Below, one piece after another: positions 1 through 6,364 of a stretch of 14,498 bases of DNA. The stretch is from Methanomicrobiales archaeon (lineage in GTDB: Archaea; Halobacteriota; Methanomicrobia; Methanomicrobiales; JACTUA01). The notes under the pieces are model-generated. The model searched no databases and was not told where the DNA came from. It worked only from the letters and a program-made list of their open reading frames with translations. The first letter of the stretch is position 1, and each line of letters opens with the position of its first letter. The stretch lies in the NCBI GenBank assembly GCA_028678965.1, contig JAJRCM010000041.1, positions 1 through 14,498 on the forward strand, given 5' to 3'. Both the position numbers and the translations under genes were made by a program.

Positions 1-842
1 AGGATAATGGTTACGAGCATCCCAGTCAGCACCGCTCCAAGGATCAAAATACCGGAGACCGGTCGTGTGAGAAGCCGATCCGGATCAAAAGGTGGGGCAG
101 TCTCCCGCCGGTGAATGGTAGCAGCGGCAATGTGCCGGGATAAATGGTGTCGGTTCGCCGCGATGATCTGGCCGATCTCCATAGTGGTAGTCCGTTCGAT
201 CTCATCGCGGATCAGAGAGGCAGCATCGATCAGCTCTTGGTTGGTACCCATTCCCTGGAGTGCGGCCAGGCACTCCCGTCGTTCAGCCCCAGTTTCTTTA
301 TGGAGGGTTCTCACTGCGGCCTCGATACTCTGAGCATAGGGGACCACCAGAGTTGGTGTCCTTGCTCCTGCCATGGCCAGGGGAAGTATCCTGTTGAGGT
401 TCTTGCCCTGGCTTGCCACAGTGGGAAGGATCTCAACACCCAGCTGCCCTTTCAGGGCCGGGATGTCAATCTCTATCCCTCGTGCCAGGGCATCATCCAT
501 CATATTCAGTACGACAAGAGTTGGGAGGCGATATTCTGCCACCTGGAGGAAAAGGTAGAGGTTTCGTTCAAGATAGGCAGCGTTCATCACCACAATAGCC
601 GCATCGGTCTGGCGCTCTTCGAGAACCCGGTGGACAATAAGTTCCTCCTCAGCATTCCCATTGAGGGAGTAGACTCCCGGGAGATCGATAACATCGACGA
701 TGTTCCCGCGATAACAGGATCCTCCGGACTCCAGTGCCACGGTGGTTCCGGGAAAATTGCTTACCTCCACGCCGAGGCCGGTCAGAAGGTTGAAAATGAG
801 AGACTTTCCCACATTCGGATTGCCAATCAGCACGCACCTCAT
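1..842 (-). CDS. feoB: Ferrous iron transporter FeoB, N-terminal part (runs off the left edge)
   Basis: FeoB is the inner-membrane Fe(II) uptake protein, with a cytosolic N-terminal G domain followed by a polytopic membrane part. About 280 codons are present and the frame is open to the window edge. Visible G-protein motifs are the P-loop GNPNVGKS (residues 7-14), the FPGTT switch (about 34-38), DLPG (G3), the NMMD G4 motif typical of FeoB, and an ASQGKN G5-like motif. Near the edge a hydrophobic run (about residues 260-281) fits the first membrane helix. The ATG overlaps the feoA stop in a TAATG junction, so the two are translationally coupled. The DtxR-type gene upstream suggests iron-dependent repression of the operon. 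I read the translation on the minus strand and found no frameshift. The identification is secure; only the length is unknown. Confidence 0.95.
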   Translation of the reverse strand, partial: MRCVLIGNPNVGKSLIFNLLTGLGVEVSNFPGTTVALESGGSCYRGNIVDVIDLPGVYSLNGNAEEELIVHRVLEERQTDAAIVVMNAAYLERNLYLFLQVAEYRLPTLVVLNMMDDALARGIEIDIPALKGQLGVEILPTVASQGKNLNRILPLAMAGARTPTLVVPYAQSIEAAVRTLHKETGAERRECLAALQGMGTNQELIDAASLIRDEIERTTTMEIGQIIAANRHHLSRHIAAATIHRRETAPPFDPDRLLTRPVSGILILGAVLTGMLVTII

Positions 843-1060
843 TACACTTTCTCCACCTGAATTAGGCAGGCAATATCGGGGCTCAGTGCAATATCACAGC
901 CCTTTATCTCGACAAGAAGCGCGTTATTGGATAATTTTCTCCGAATCACTACCCGCTCTCCTGGGATGAAACCCAGGTCCATGAGGCGGTGGTAATGCCC
1001 ACGGTGTCCGACAATGGTAATCTCAACAATATCCCCTTCGGCAAAATCAAGCAGGGTCAT
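842..1060 (-). CDS. feoA: FeoA, small SH3-like partner of FeoB
   Basis: This 72-residue protein has the length and pattern of stand-alone FeoA: a small beta-barrel with the conserved stretch HRLMDLGFIPGERV (about residues 24-37) and a C-terminal half rich in beta-strand residues (ALLVEIKGCDIALS). FeoA is thought to bind FeoB on the cytosolic side and to be needed for Fe(II) uptake; the mechanism is not settled. It lies 44 bp after the DtxR-type gene and its TAA shares a base with the feoB ATG. The stretch before its ATG has only a purine-rich GGAAGAAG far upstream, so its SD is poor. The separate FeoA may do here what the C-terminal SH3 domain does in long DtxR proteins, but that is speculation. 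Confidence 0.93.
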   Translation of the reverse strand: MTLLDFAEGDIVEITIVGHRGHYHRLMDLGFIPGERVVIRRKLSNNALLVEIKGCDIALSPDIACLIQVEKV

Positions 1061-1100
1061 CTCGTTCTGTCGCTTCTTCCGCCCTCTCCTACTCCCTCCG

Positions 1101-1113
1101 CCCCCTACGGGGG
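1101..1113 (-). repeat. Perfect G/C inverted repeat spanning the regulator's stop codon
   Basis: Five C, three spacer bases and five G form a perfect 5-bp inverted repeat; the TAG stop of the regulator lies within it. It could form a very stable small hairpin in the mRNA between the regulator and feoA. No T-run follows in the direction of transcription, so it does not look like a terminator. Confidence 0.4.
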
Positions 1114-1476
1114 TTCGCCGATATATTTGGAGAGACGAAGGGTAATGTCATCAGAGAGATAGTGCTCCAGTTTGCATGCCTCTTCTGAAGCCTGGTGGGG
1201 ATGAATTCCCAGCATTTCGGTGAAGAAGTGTTCGAGAACCCGGTGCTTCTTCACAATTTTTTCGGCGAACAATCTCCCTCGTTCAGAGAGGATAAAACCA
1301 CCCGTTGCTACCGGGTCAATCAAACCCTCCTTTTTGAGGGTGGTGAGCATAGTGGCTACATCTCCTATAGAGATGTCCAGGCGCGAACTGATATCCCGTC
1401 CGGTCACCGGTCTTTTCCGGTCACTGATCAGGTGATACATCGCTTCCAGCAGATCTTCGCGCCCGATAGAGTGCAC
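1105..1476 (-). CDS. DtxR/MntR-family metal-dependent transcriptional regulator, short form
   Basis: The protein has 123 residues: an N-terminal winged helix-turn-helix (about residues 22-65, VTGRDISSRLDIS then TMLTTLKKEGLI) and the dimerisation and metal-binding region (about 70-123). Candidate metal ligands are D8, H78, E82, C101, E104 and H105; C101 to H105 form the family signature EACKLEH. The C-terminal SH3-like domain of DtxR and IdeR is absent, as in MntR. It heads the cluster with feoA and feoB on the same strand, so it probably represses iron uptake when metal is plentiful. The start is a GTG at 1476, preceded by AGGGGGTG about 10 nt upstream. No ATG lies in a better position. Whether it senses Fe(II) or Mn(II) cannot be decided from sequence alone. 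Confidence 0.88.
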   Translation of the reverse strand: MHSIGREDLLEAMYHLISDRKRPVTGRDISSRLDISIGDVATMLTTLKKEGLIDPVATGGFILSERGRLFAEKIVKKHRVLEHFFTEMLGIHPHQASEEACKLEHYLSDDITLRLSKYIGEPP

Positions 1477-1560
1477 AGCTCCGGTTCACCCCCTGCAGAC
1501 TTATGGATTTGGATGGGGGAAGGGGATCTGCTTTTTGGCGCCTGTGTGTGTCGCAGGCTG

Positions 1561-1569
1561 TTAAATATC
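1561..1569 (+). promoter_or_regulatory. Probable TATA box of polX
   Basis: TTAAATATC sits in an otherwise GC-rich stretch, 21-29 bp before the preferred polX ATG at 1590. In archaea transcription usually starts about 22-27 bp after the TATA centre, which puts the start at or beside the ATG and implies a leaderless or nearly leaderless mRNA. The 113 bp between the divergent regulator and polX hold this element; I see no convincing TATA box for the minus-strand regulator. Confidence 0.55.
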
Positions 1570-1589
1570 TCCGCGCAGCAATTCTATGC

Positions 1590-3278
1590 ATGGATGACAC
1601 CACCCGGCGTGTGGCTGACCTGCTCCAGTTCATGGGTCAGCTCCTGGAGATTCGGGGGGAAGATGCATTCAAGATACGGGCGTACTATCGCGCTGCAGAC
1701 CAGATTTCTCGACTGGCACAGCCTATCAGCGGGATGAGCGAAGCAGATCTATTGGGGATTGCGGGAATCGGGAAACATATCACCCGGAAGATACAGGAGA
1801 TTATCGCTAACGGAACATTCAGGGAACTGGAAGAGGTCCGGCAGGGGATACCAGCTACCCTTTTAGAGCTCTTAAACCTGGAGGGTGTTGGTCCGAAAAC
1901 GGTTAGCAAGCTGTGGCAGCAGATGGGGATAGTGACTATCGAAGATCTCGAAAAAGCAGCCCGAAGCCACCGATTGAGGGCTCTCAGGGGATTCGGCGAA
2001 CGAAAGGAGCAGGATATCCTGAAATCCATCGAGATGTACCGGCAGAAGGGGACAAGAATGAACCGGCTTGAGGCTGACCGTATCGTTGCACGCGTGGCCT
2101 CCGCATTGAAGGATGCCCCCTTTGATACTGCCGGAAGTTATCGGAGGGGGGTGAGCACGGTAGGGGATATCGATATCACTACTACTGCAACCGCCGCAGT
2201 GATCAACCCCCGGCTCCGTGCAATCGCTGACGAGATCATAGATGAAGGTGAGAAGCGTACCTCCTTCCGATGCCAGGGTCAGCGGGTGGATATCAGGTTC
2301 ACCAAACCTGCAGAATATGGGACGATGCTGCTGTATCTGACCGGGTCAAAAGAGTTCAATATCCATCTTCGGGAGATCGCCCTCTCCAGAGGTATGAAAC
2401 TGAACGAGTATGGAATTGAGGAGCGTCGTGGGGGGGTACTACGAACGTTCGAGACCGAGGAGGCCGTTTTTGCATTCCTGGGGATGACGCCTGTCCCCCC
2501 AGAACTCCGTGAGAACCGGGGGGAAATCGAACGGGCCTTTATCCATAACCTTCCACCCCTTATCGAAAGAGCAGATATCCAGGGTGACCTCCATGTTCAT
2601 TCTGACTGGAGTGATGGGCAGATGAGCCTTGAGGAGCTTGCCCGGAGGGGGGAGCAGGCGGGATACCGCTACCTCCTCTGTTCCGATCATTCTGCCACCC
2701 TGGGTGTAGCGCATGGTCTGTCGGCGGAGCGAGTGAAAGGGCAGGGGAAAGAGATAGAACGGATTAATCGGACGTCTTCCTGCACCATCCTCACCGGCAT
2801 CGAGGTGGATATCATGGCGGATGGAAACCTGGGGCTTCCGAATACCGTCCTTGGCGATCTCGATCTGGTGATCGCCTCCATTCATTCCGGATTCAAGCAA
2901 GAAAGGGATGTTCTCACCCGCCGCCTCCTGAAGGCAATGGAGAATGACCATGTGGATATCATCGGCCACCCCACGGGGAGGTTGCTGGGGGAGCGCCCGC
3001 CCTACGATGTGGATCTGGGTCGAGTACTGGATGTCGCAGCAGATACCCACACCGCGCTCGAAATCAATGCATCTCCCTATCGTTTGGATCTTGATGATGG
3101 ACCAGTACGGCAGGCACGGGATCGTGGAATAAGGCTTGCTATCGGTACAGACGCCCATGATCCCGCCGAACTCACCCATATGATCTACGGTGTTACCATC
3201 GCACGCAGGGGATGGTGTGGGCCCGCTGATATTCTGAACACCCGTGAATTGCGTGATCTGCTGGGAGCTACCACATGA
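1590..3278 (+). CDS. polX: PolX: family X DNA polymerase with PHP 3'-5' exonuclease domain
   Basis: The product (562 residues, usual for bacterial and archaeal PolX) fills short gaps in DNA, acting in base excision repair. Order: an N-terminal helix-hairpin-helix 8-kDa-like domain (about 1-150, with hairpins GIAGIG, LEGVGP and LRGFGE); the polymerase palm with GSYRRG (182-187), metal-binding D193 and D195 in VGDIDI, and third Asp D234 in VDIRF; then a PHP domain beginning DLHVHSD (333-339), with SDH (365-367) and TDAH (520-523). All metal-binding motifs look intact, so both activities are expected. A longer frame opens at 1503, but its extra 29 residues would cover the TATA box at 1561 and show no family resemblance; ATG 1590 gives the usual N-terminus. 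The stop overlaps the next gene's ATG (ATGA). Confidence 0.95.
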   Translation: MDDTTRRVADLLQFMGQLLEIRGEDAFKIRAYYRAADQISRLAQPISGMSEADLLGIAGIGKHITRKIQEIIANGTFRELEEVRQGIPATLLELLNLEGVGPKTVSKLWQQMGIVTIEDLEKAARSHRLRALRGFGERKEQDILKSIEMYRQKGTRMNRLEADRIVARVASALKDAPFDTAGSYRRGVSTVGDIDITTTATAAVINPRLRAIADEIIDEGEKRTSFRCQGQRVDIRFTKPAEYGTMLLYLTGSKEFNIHLREIALSRGMKLNEYGIEERRGGVLRTFETEEAVFAFLGMTPVPPELRENRGEIERAFIHNLPPLIERADIQGDLHVHSDWSDGQMSLEELARRGEQAGYRYLLCSDHSATLGVAHGLSAERVKGQGKEIERINRTSSCTILTGIEVDIMADGNLGLPNTVLGDLDLVIASIHSGFKQERDVLTRRLLKAMENDHVDIIGHPTGRLLGERPPYDVDLGRVLDVAADTHTALEINASPYRLDLDDGPVRQARDRGIRLAIGTDAHDPAELTHMIYGVTIARRGWCGPADILNTRELRDLLGATT

Positions 3279-3865
3279 TACGCTGGCTCTACGAAAGGAT
3301 GCTCCGGAACTCCCTGACTGTGTTTCCCCGTCATCTCTGCTTCATGATCTCTGAACAGGATATGGTGGATGCACCGGAGAAGATCGTAGAGGTCACGGCA
3401 TGGTGCGTGGAATTGGGAATTGGTGGGATCACCTTCCATATCAGCTCAAGAGACCAGGCGAAGATACAGGCGTCGCTCCCTTTTATCAGGAGGATTGCAT
3501 CCCTCGCACAGCTACGGCTCCACTATAACGACCATCGGGAGGAGATGGGGAGGGGGCCGGTGGTGGAAGTCGCTATCGGGAAAAGCGGACGGGAGGAGAT
3601 TACGGAGTGTATCAGGGAGATGGCGAAGGAAGGGATTCCACCTGAGAAGGTCAATGAGGATCAGATTGAGTCACGGCTCACCTTCAGGTATGTGCCCGAC
3701 TTGGTGATCAAGACCGGCGGCCAGCACCTGACTGATTTTCTGATCTGGCAATCGGTCTATTCTGAACTGTTCTTTTCTGATGTAAACTGGAAATATTTCA
3801 GGAGAATTGATTTTCTGCGAGCTTTGCGTGATTTTCAATCCAGGGAGCGAAGATTTGGCGGTTGA
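3275..3865 (+). CDS. Non-catalytic cis-prenyltransferase-like subunit (NgBR/Nus1 type)
   Basis: The protein has 196 residues and the fold signature of undecaprenyl diphosphate synthases, but lacks their active site. Aligned with the UppS encoded at 4611-5393, PRHLCFMISEQDM (residues 18-30) matches PNHIAIIQDGNRR: the catalytic Asp becomes S26 and the diphosphate-binding arginines are gone. Near the C-terminus, KTGGQHLTDFLIW (146-158) replaces RTGNEHRTSNFLPW, losing two arginines and the SN. The end, RERRFGG, keeps the RxG motif (R193-F194-G195) that binds substrate across the dimer interface. That combination defines eukaryotic NgBR/Nus1, the non-catalytic partner of DHDDS, and a heteromeric enzyme has been reported in Methanosarcina mazei. 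The ATG overlaps the polX stop (ATGA) and has GGGAG 7 nt upstream. An alternative is a decayed paralogue, but the intact frame and conserved tail argue against that. Confidence 0.85.
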   Translation: MIRWLYERMLRNSLTVFPRHLCFMISEQDMVDAPEKIVEVTAWCVELGIGGITFHISSRDQAKIQASLPFIRRIASLAQLRLHYNDHREEMGRGPVVEVAIGKSGREEITECIREMAKEGIPPEKVNEDQIESRLTFRYVPDLVIKTGGQHLTDFLIWQSVYSELFFSDVNWKYFRRIDFLRALRDFQSRERRFGG

Positions 3866-3953
3866 TCATGCACACAACGAGAGGTGCGTGGAGGGCAGCA
3901 ATAATAAATTTTGCGCCAATTCAACCGATTAAAACTGAAATAAGGCTAAATAA

Positions 3954-3968
3954 AATGATTTAATCATT
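3954..3968. repeat. Inverted repeat upstream of the arginine decarboxylase promoter
   Basis: AATGATT and AATCATT are perfect 7-bp inverted repeats separated by one T. The centre (3961) lies about 25 bp upstream of the TATA-like tract at 3981-3990, where an archaeal activator or repressor could bind. The 144 bp between 3866 and 4009 are strongly AT-rich and otherwise hold only this repeat and the TATA element. Confidence 0.4.
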
Positions 3969-3980
3969 CCAACCATACAT

Positions 3981-3994
3981 TTAAAAAAATAAAA
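3981..3994 (+). promoter_or_regulatory. Probable TATA box of the arginine decarboxylase gene
   Basis: TTAAAAAAATAAAA is centred about 23 bp before the ATG at 4010. No SD sequence lies between it and the ATG, so a leaderless transcript is likely. Confidence 0.55.
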
Positions 3995-4009
3995 TGTAAT
4001 GTACTATAA

Positions 4010-4552
4010 ATGGTCGTTCCATCCATGTGCTTTTTCACAAAAGGTGTCGGAGTTCACAAAGATAAACTGGCATCCTTTGAGTCTGCGTTACGAAAGGCGG
4101 GTATTGAGAAGTTCAATCTGGTGTATGTTTCCAGCATTTTTCCGCCGAATTGCAAGCAGGTATCACCAGAAGAAGGATTGAAGAAACTGGATCCAGGCCA
4201 AATTGTCTACTGCGTCATGGCGAGGAATGACACAAACGAACCTAACCGGCTGATATCGGCGGCGATAGGCATTGCACGACCGAAATCAAGAAATGAGTAC
4301 GGGTACCTCTCAGAGCACCATGCGTTCGGTGAGACAGATGAGAAATCCGGCGAGTACGCCGAGGACCTGGCAGCAACCATGCTCGCCACGACGCTGGGGA
4401 TCGAATTCGACCTAGATCTGGCGTGGCAGGAGCGAGAGCAGATCTATAAAGCAAGTGGTAAGATTTTCAGGACAGCCCACATCTGCCAGTCAGCGATGGG
4501 AGAGAAAAATGCTAAATGGACCACCGTGATTGCCGCGGCAGTATTTATTTAA
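4010..4552 (+). CDS. pdaD: Pyruvoyl-dependent arginine decarboxylase
   Basis: This enzyme converts arginine to agmatine and CO2. In archaea agmatine feeds polyamine synthesis and the agmatidine modification of tRNA-Ile. The 180-residue product is a proenzyme that cleaves itself between two serines to create the pyruvoyl cofactor; the site is seen here as VSSIFPP, predicted cut between S41 and S42, giving a beta chain of about 41 residues and an alpha chain of about 139. The family N-terminus [17 protein letters not shown] (8-24) and a Glu in the SEHHAFG stretch (E102), plausibly the proton donor by analogy with the Methanocaldococcus enzyme, are present. Length is typical. The start at 4010 gives the usual N-terminus; M6 is a weaker alternative. 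It stands alone, convergent with the uppS operon. Confidence 0.94.
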   Translation: MVVPSMCFFTKGVGVHKDKLASFESALRKAGIEKFNLVYVSSIFPPNCKQVSPEEGLKKLDPGQIVYCVMARNDTNEPNRLISAAIGIARPKSRNEYGYLSEHHAFGETDEKSGEYAEDLAATMLATTLGIEFDLDLAWQEREQIYKASGKIFRTAHICQSAMGEKNAKWTTVIAAAVFI

Positions 4553-4610
4553 GATATCTCTTTTTCACCCTTCAAAATTACTTTTTCGCAGTCTTTCACG
4601 AATTGTTTTG
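4553..4610. terminator. Convergent intergenic region with T-runs (probable termination of pdaD)
   Basis: Just after the pdaD stop the plus strand carries several T-rich runs (CTCTTTTTC at about 4558, ACTTTTTCG at about 4580 and TTGTTTTG at about 4605). Archaeal RNA polymerase ends at such oligo-T tracts without needing a hairpin. For the minus-strand operon only a short A-run (about 4577-4580) is present, so its end is less clear. Confidence 0.45.
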
Positions 4611-5393
4611 TTATACCCCACTCGTCTTCCCTTTCTGCAACCGGATCCGCTGATCATAGACTCGGATAGCCCGGAGGAGATCAACCTTTCGGAATGCTGG
4701 CCAGTTGGGGGCACAGAAATACACTGCACATTCATTCCCATTGGCCAGCCAAGGAAGAAAATTGGAGGTGCGATGTTCATTTCCGGTCCGCACGATGAGA
4801 TCAACAGGCGGAATCTGTTTCTCGCTATACAACTGGTGTTCTATCATGGCAGGATCAATCTCCTCTGCCCGTAACCTGCCCCCCTTTACCTGCCCGAGGA
4901 GGTCTTTTGCCGCTCGGACGATCTCATTTCTCCCGCCATAAGCAAGTGCGAGATTGATGAAGTAATTTCCGTACTCCCTGGTTACCTTCTCCGCACGTTC
5001 TACGGATGCGAGGAGGTCAGTAGGGAGAAGAGAACGGTCGCCAAGAACCTGCACCCGAATCCTGTTTGTATGGATTCTCGGGTCTTCGACAACCCGGTCT
5101 AATTCTTCCCTGAACAGGGTGATCAGCTCATCAACCTCCTCGCGGCTACGGGTAAAATTCTCAGTAGAAAAACAGTAGAGAGTGATGTGACGGATCCCGA
5201 GCTCACGTGCCCAGTCCAGCATCTTCTCCGTAGTATCTGCACCAGCCCGGTGCCCTTCTGCGGCACTGATCCCCTGAGTGCGGGCATATCGCCGGTTACC
5301 ATCCTGGATGATCGCGATATGGTTAGGCAGGTGCTGGCACTGTGATGTCAGAATCCGTGCGTATATCCCATAAATCATGTCACGTACGGTCAT
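4611..5393 (-). CDS. uppS: Catalytic cis-prenyltransferase (UppS-type polyprenyl diphosphate synthase)
   Basis: The product (260 residues) adds isopentenyl units in cis to an allylic diphosphate; in archaea this makes the polyprenyl carrier for glycosylation of surface proteins. Motifs: catalytic D31 in DGNRR (31-35), CFSTENF, ALAYGGRNEI, and RTGNEHRTSNFLPW (202-215), whose arginines and serine bind diphosphate. The C-terminus is unusual: where family members such as the protein at 3275-3865 end in RERRFGG, this one reads RIRLQKG, so the RxG motif is missing. DHDDS, the catalytic subunit of the eukaryotic heteromer, has the same gap. It is the last gene of the lysS operon; its ATG overlaps the preceding stop by 4 bp (ATGA) and has no obvious SD, which fits translational coupling. 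It very likely works with the subunit at 3275-3865. Confidence 0.93.
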   Translation of the reverse strand: MTVRDMIYGIYARILTSQCQHLPNHIAIIQDGNRRYARTQGISAAEGHRAGADTTEKMLDWARELGIRHITLYCFSTENFTRSREEVDELITLFREELDRVVEDPRIHTNRIRVQVLGDRSLLPTDLLASVERAEKVTREYGNYFINLALAYGGRNEIVRAAKDLLGQVKGGRLRAEEIDPAMIEHQLYSEKQIPPVDLIVRTGNEHRTSNFLPWLANGNECAVYFCAPNWPAFRKVDLLRAIRVYDQRIRLQKGKTSGV

Positions 5394-6364
5394 AGTGGGG
5401 TTAGCTCGACCACAATCCCCCGTGGAGGATATCGTTCGATGATGTACTTTCGACCCTTTATTTTTTGTGATTTCCGTTTCAGGGTATGCCAGGAGAGCTC
5501 AATCTGGTCCCCGCATTCCTCGTAGTCACCAGGACCTAAATCCAGCGTGTGCTTTTCTTTAGGACCGGCACCTTCAATCACCCCATATACAATGGTGCCA
5601 TCATCGGTCACCTCATCAAAGGAGCGGGCAGTGTTCCGAGCAATCCGTTTTAACCGCTCCCGTAACTGGACGGAATCCTTGAACCGTGAAGGACAGAAGT
5701 GAACCTGGCGATGATGACGAAGGGGTTGTGACCACTTCGCCGAATACCTTACCGCATTATGGAGCCCATCAATAAGCTCAAGACCCCGGGACCGCATCTC
5801 ATCGGCGCTCAATTCCCCCCATTCCAGCTCATTGATGTTCAGGAAATCGAGAAGAGGAAGTGCTGGTTCAAGCAGGTTGACTCCCTTGAGTCCTGGAACC
5901 TCAAATCCGGCGGAAAATCCCAGTTGTTTCGCAGTAGTGACTGCTTCAAGGAATGCTGAATTGAGAATGGCAGGCCATTCCTCTGGTGGCGGGTGAAAGC
6001 GAATCTCATCGACAAGCCCTCGGAGTGAGAGAAGGGTCGGACTGTCAGGTGCAAGGGCAGTATAGAGGTGGATGTGATGGGAAGGGCTGAATGTCTCCTT
6101 CAGGGCGGTGGCATATGCTCGCACCCTCTCAAGAACGAGAAGTGGTTCGCCCCCGGTGATGCTCGTGCCCAGTGCGCTCATCAACCGTGCTTCATCAATG
6201 GCTTCATCGGGAGAATGGATCTCCCGCTCGTTGGCGAAGATCATATCATTTCCCTTCCTTTCCTTTGCTAGAGGGCAGTACCAGCACTTGCGAGAGCAGC
6301 GTCCGGTAATGAACAGGACCATTTTGGCCCCTTTATGGCAGAGTCGGCATCCCTTAGTGAGCAA
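5390..6364 (-). CDS. Radical SAM protein of unknown function (related to pyruvate formate-lyase activating enzymes)
   Basis: The 324-residue product has a cluster motif C23-x3-C27-x2-C30 (CSRKCWYC) and a TGGEP motif (about 70-74) that contacts the methionine of SAM, so it should bind a 4Fe-4S cluster and cleave SAM. An additional pair, C6 and C9 (CRLC), sits just before the core and may bind metal. The last 70 or so residues are strand-rich and could form a small substrate or RNA-binding domain. It resembles an uncharacterised archaeal family (COG2108-like, from memory); the substrate is unknown. The start is a TTG at 6364 with GGTGA 6 nt upstream, inside the end of lysS. ATG 6322 is the alternative, but it would remove C6 and C9. 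Overlaps on both sides point to co-translation with lysS and uppS. Confidence 0.85.
   Translation of the reverse strand: MLTKGCRLCHKGAKMVLFITGRCSRKCWYCPLAKERKGNDMIFANEREIHSPDEAIDEARLMSALGTSITGGEPLLVLERVRAYATALKETFSPSHHIHLYTALAPDSPTLLSLRGLVDEIRFHPPPEEWPAILNSAFLEAVTTAKQLGFSAGFEVPGLKGVNLLEPALPLLDFLNINELEWGELSADEMRSRGLELIDGLHNAVRYSAKWSQPLRHHRQVHFCPSRFKDSVQLRERLKRIARNTARSFDEVTDDGTIVYGVIEGAGPKEKHTLDLGPGDYEECGDQIELSWHTLKRKSQKIKGRKYIIERYPPRGIVVELTPL

Noticed and set aside
144..860. Plus-strand open frame of 238 codons
   Set aside because: It lies antisense to the G domain of feoB, whose motifs are intact on the minus strand; the translated product resembles nothing and has no promoter or SD.
2439..3179. 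Minus-strand open frame of 246 codons
   Set aside because: It is antisense to the PHP domain of polX, where all metal-binding motifs are in place; a shadow of GC-rich codon structure.
3275..3865. The cis-prenyltransferase-like gene as a decaying pseudogene
   Set aside because: The frame is intact, the hydrophobic core pattern and C-terminal RxG are kept, and the losses fall exactly at the catalytic residues missing in NgBR-type subunits.
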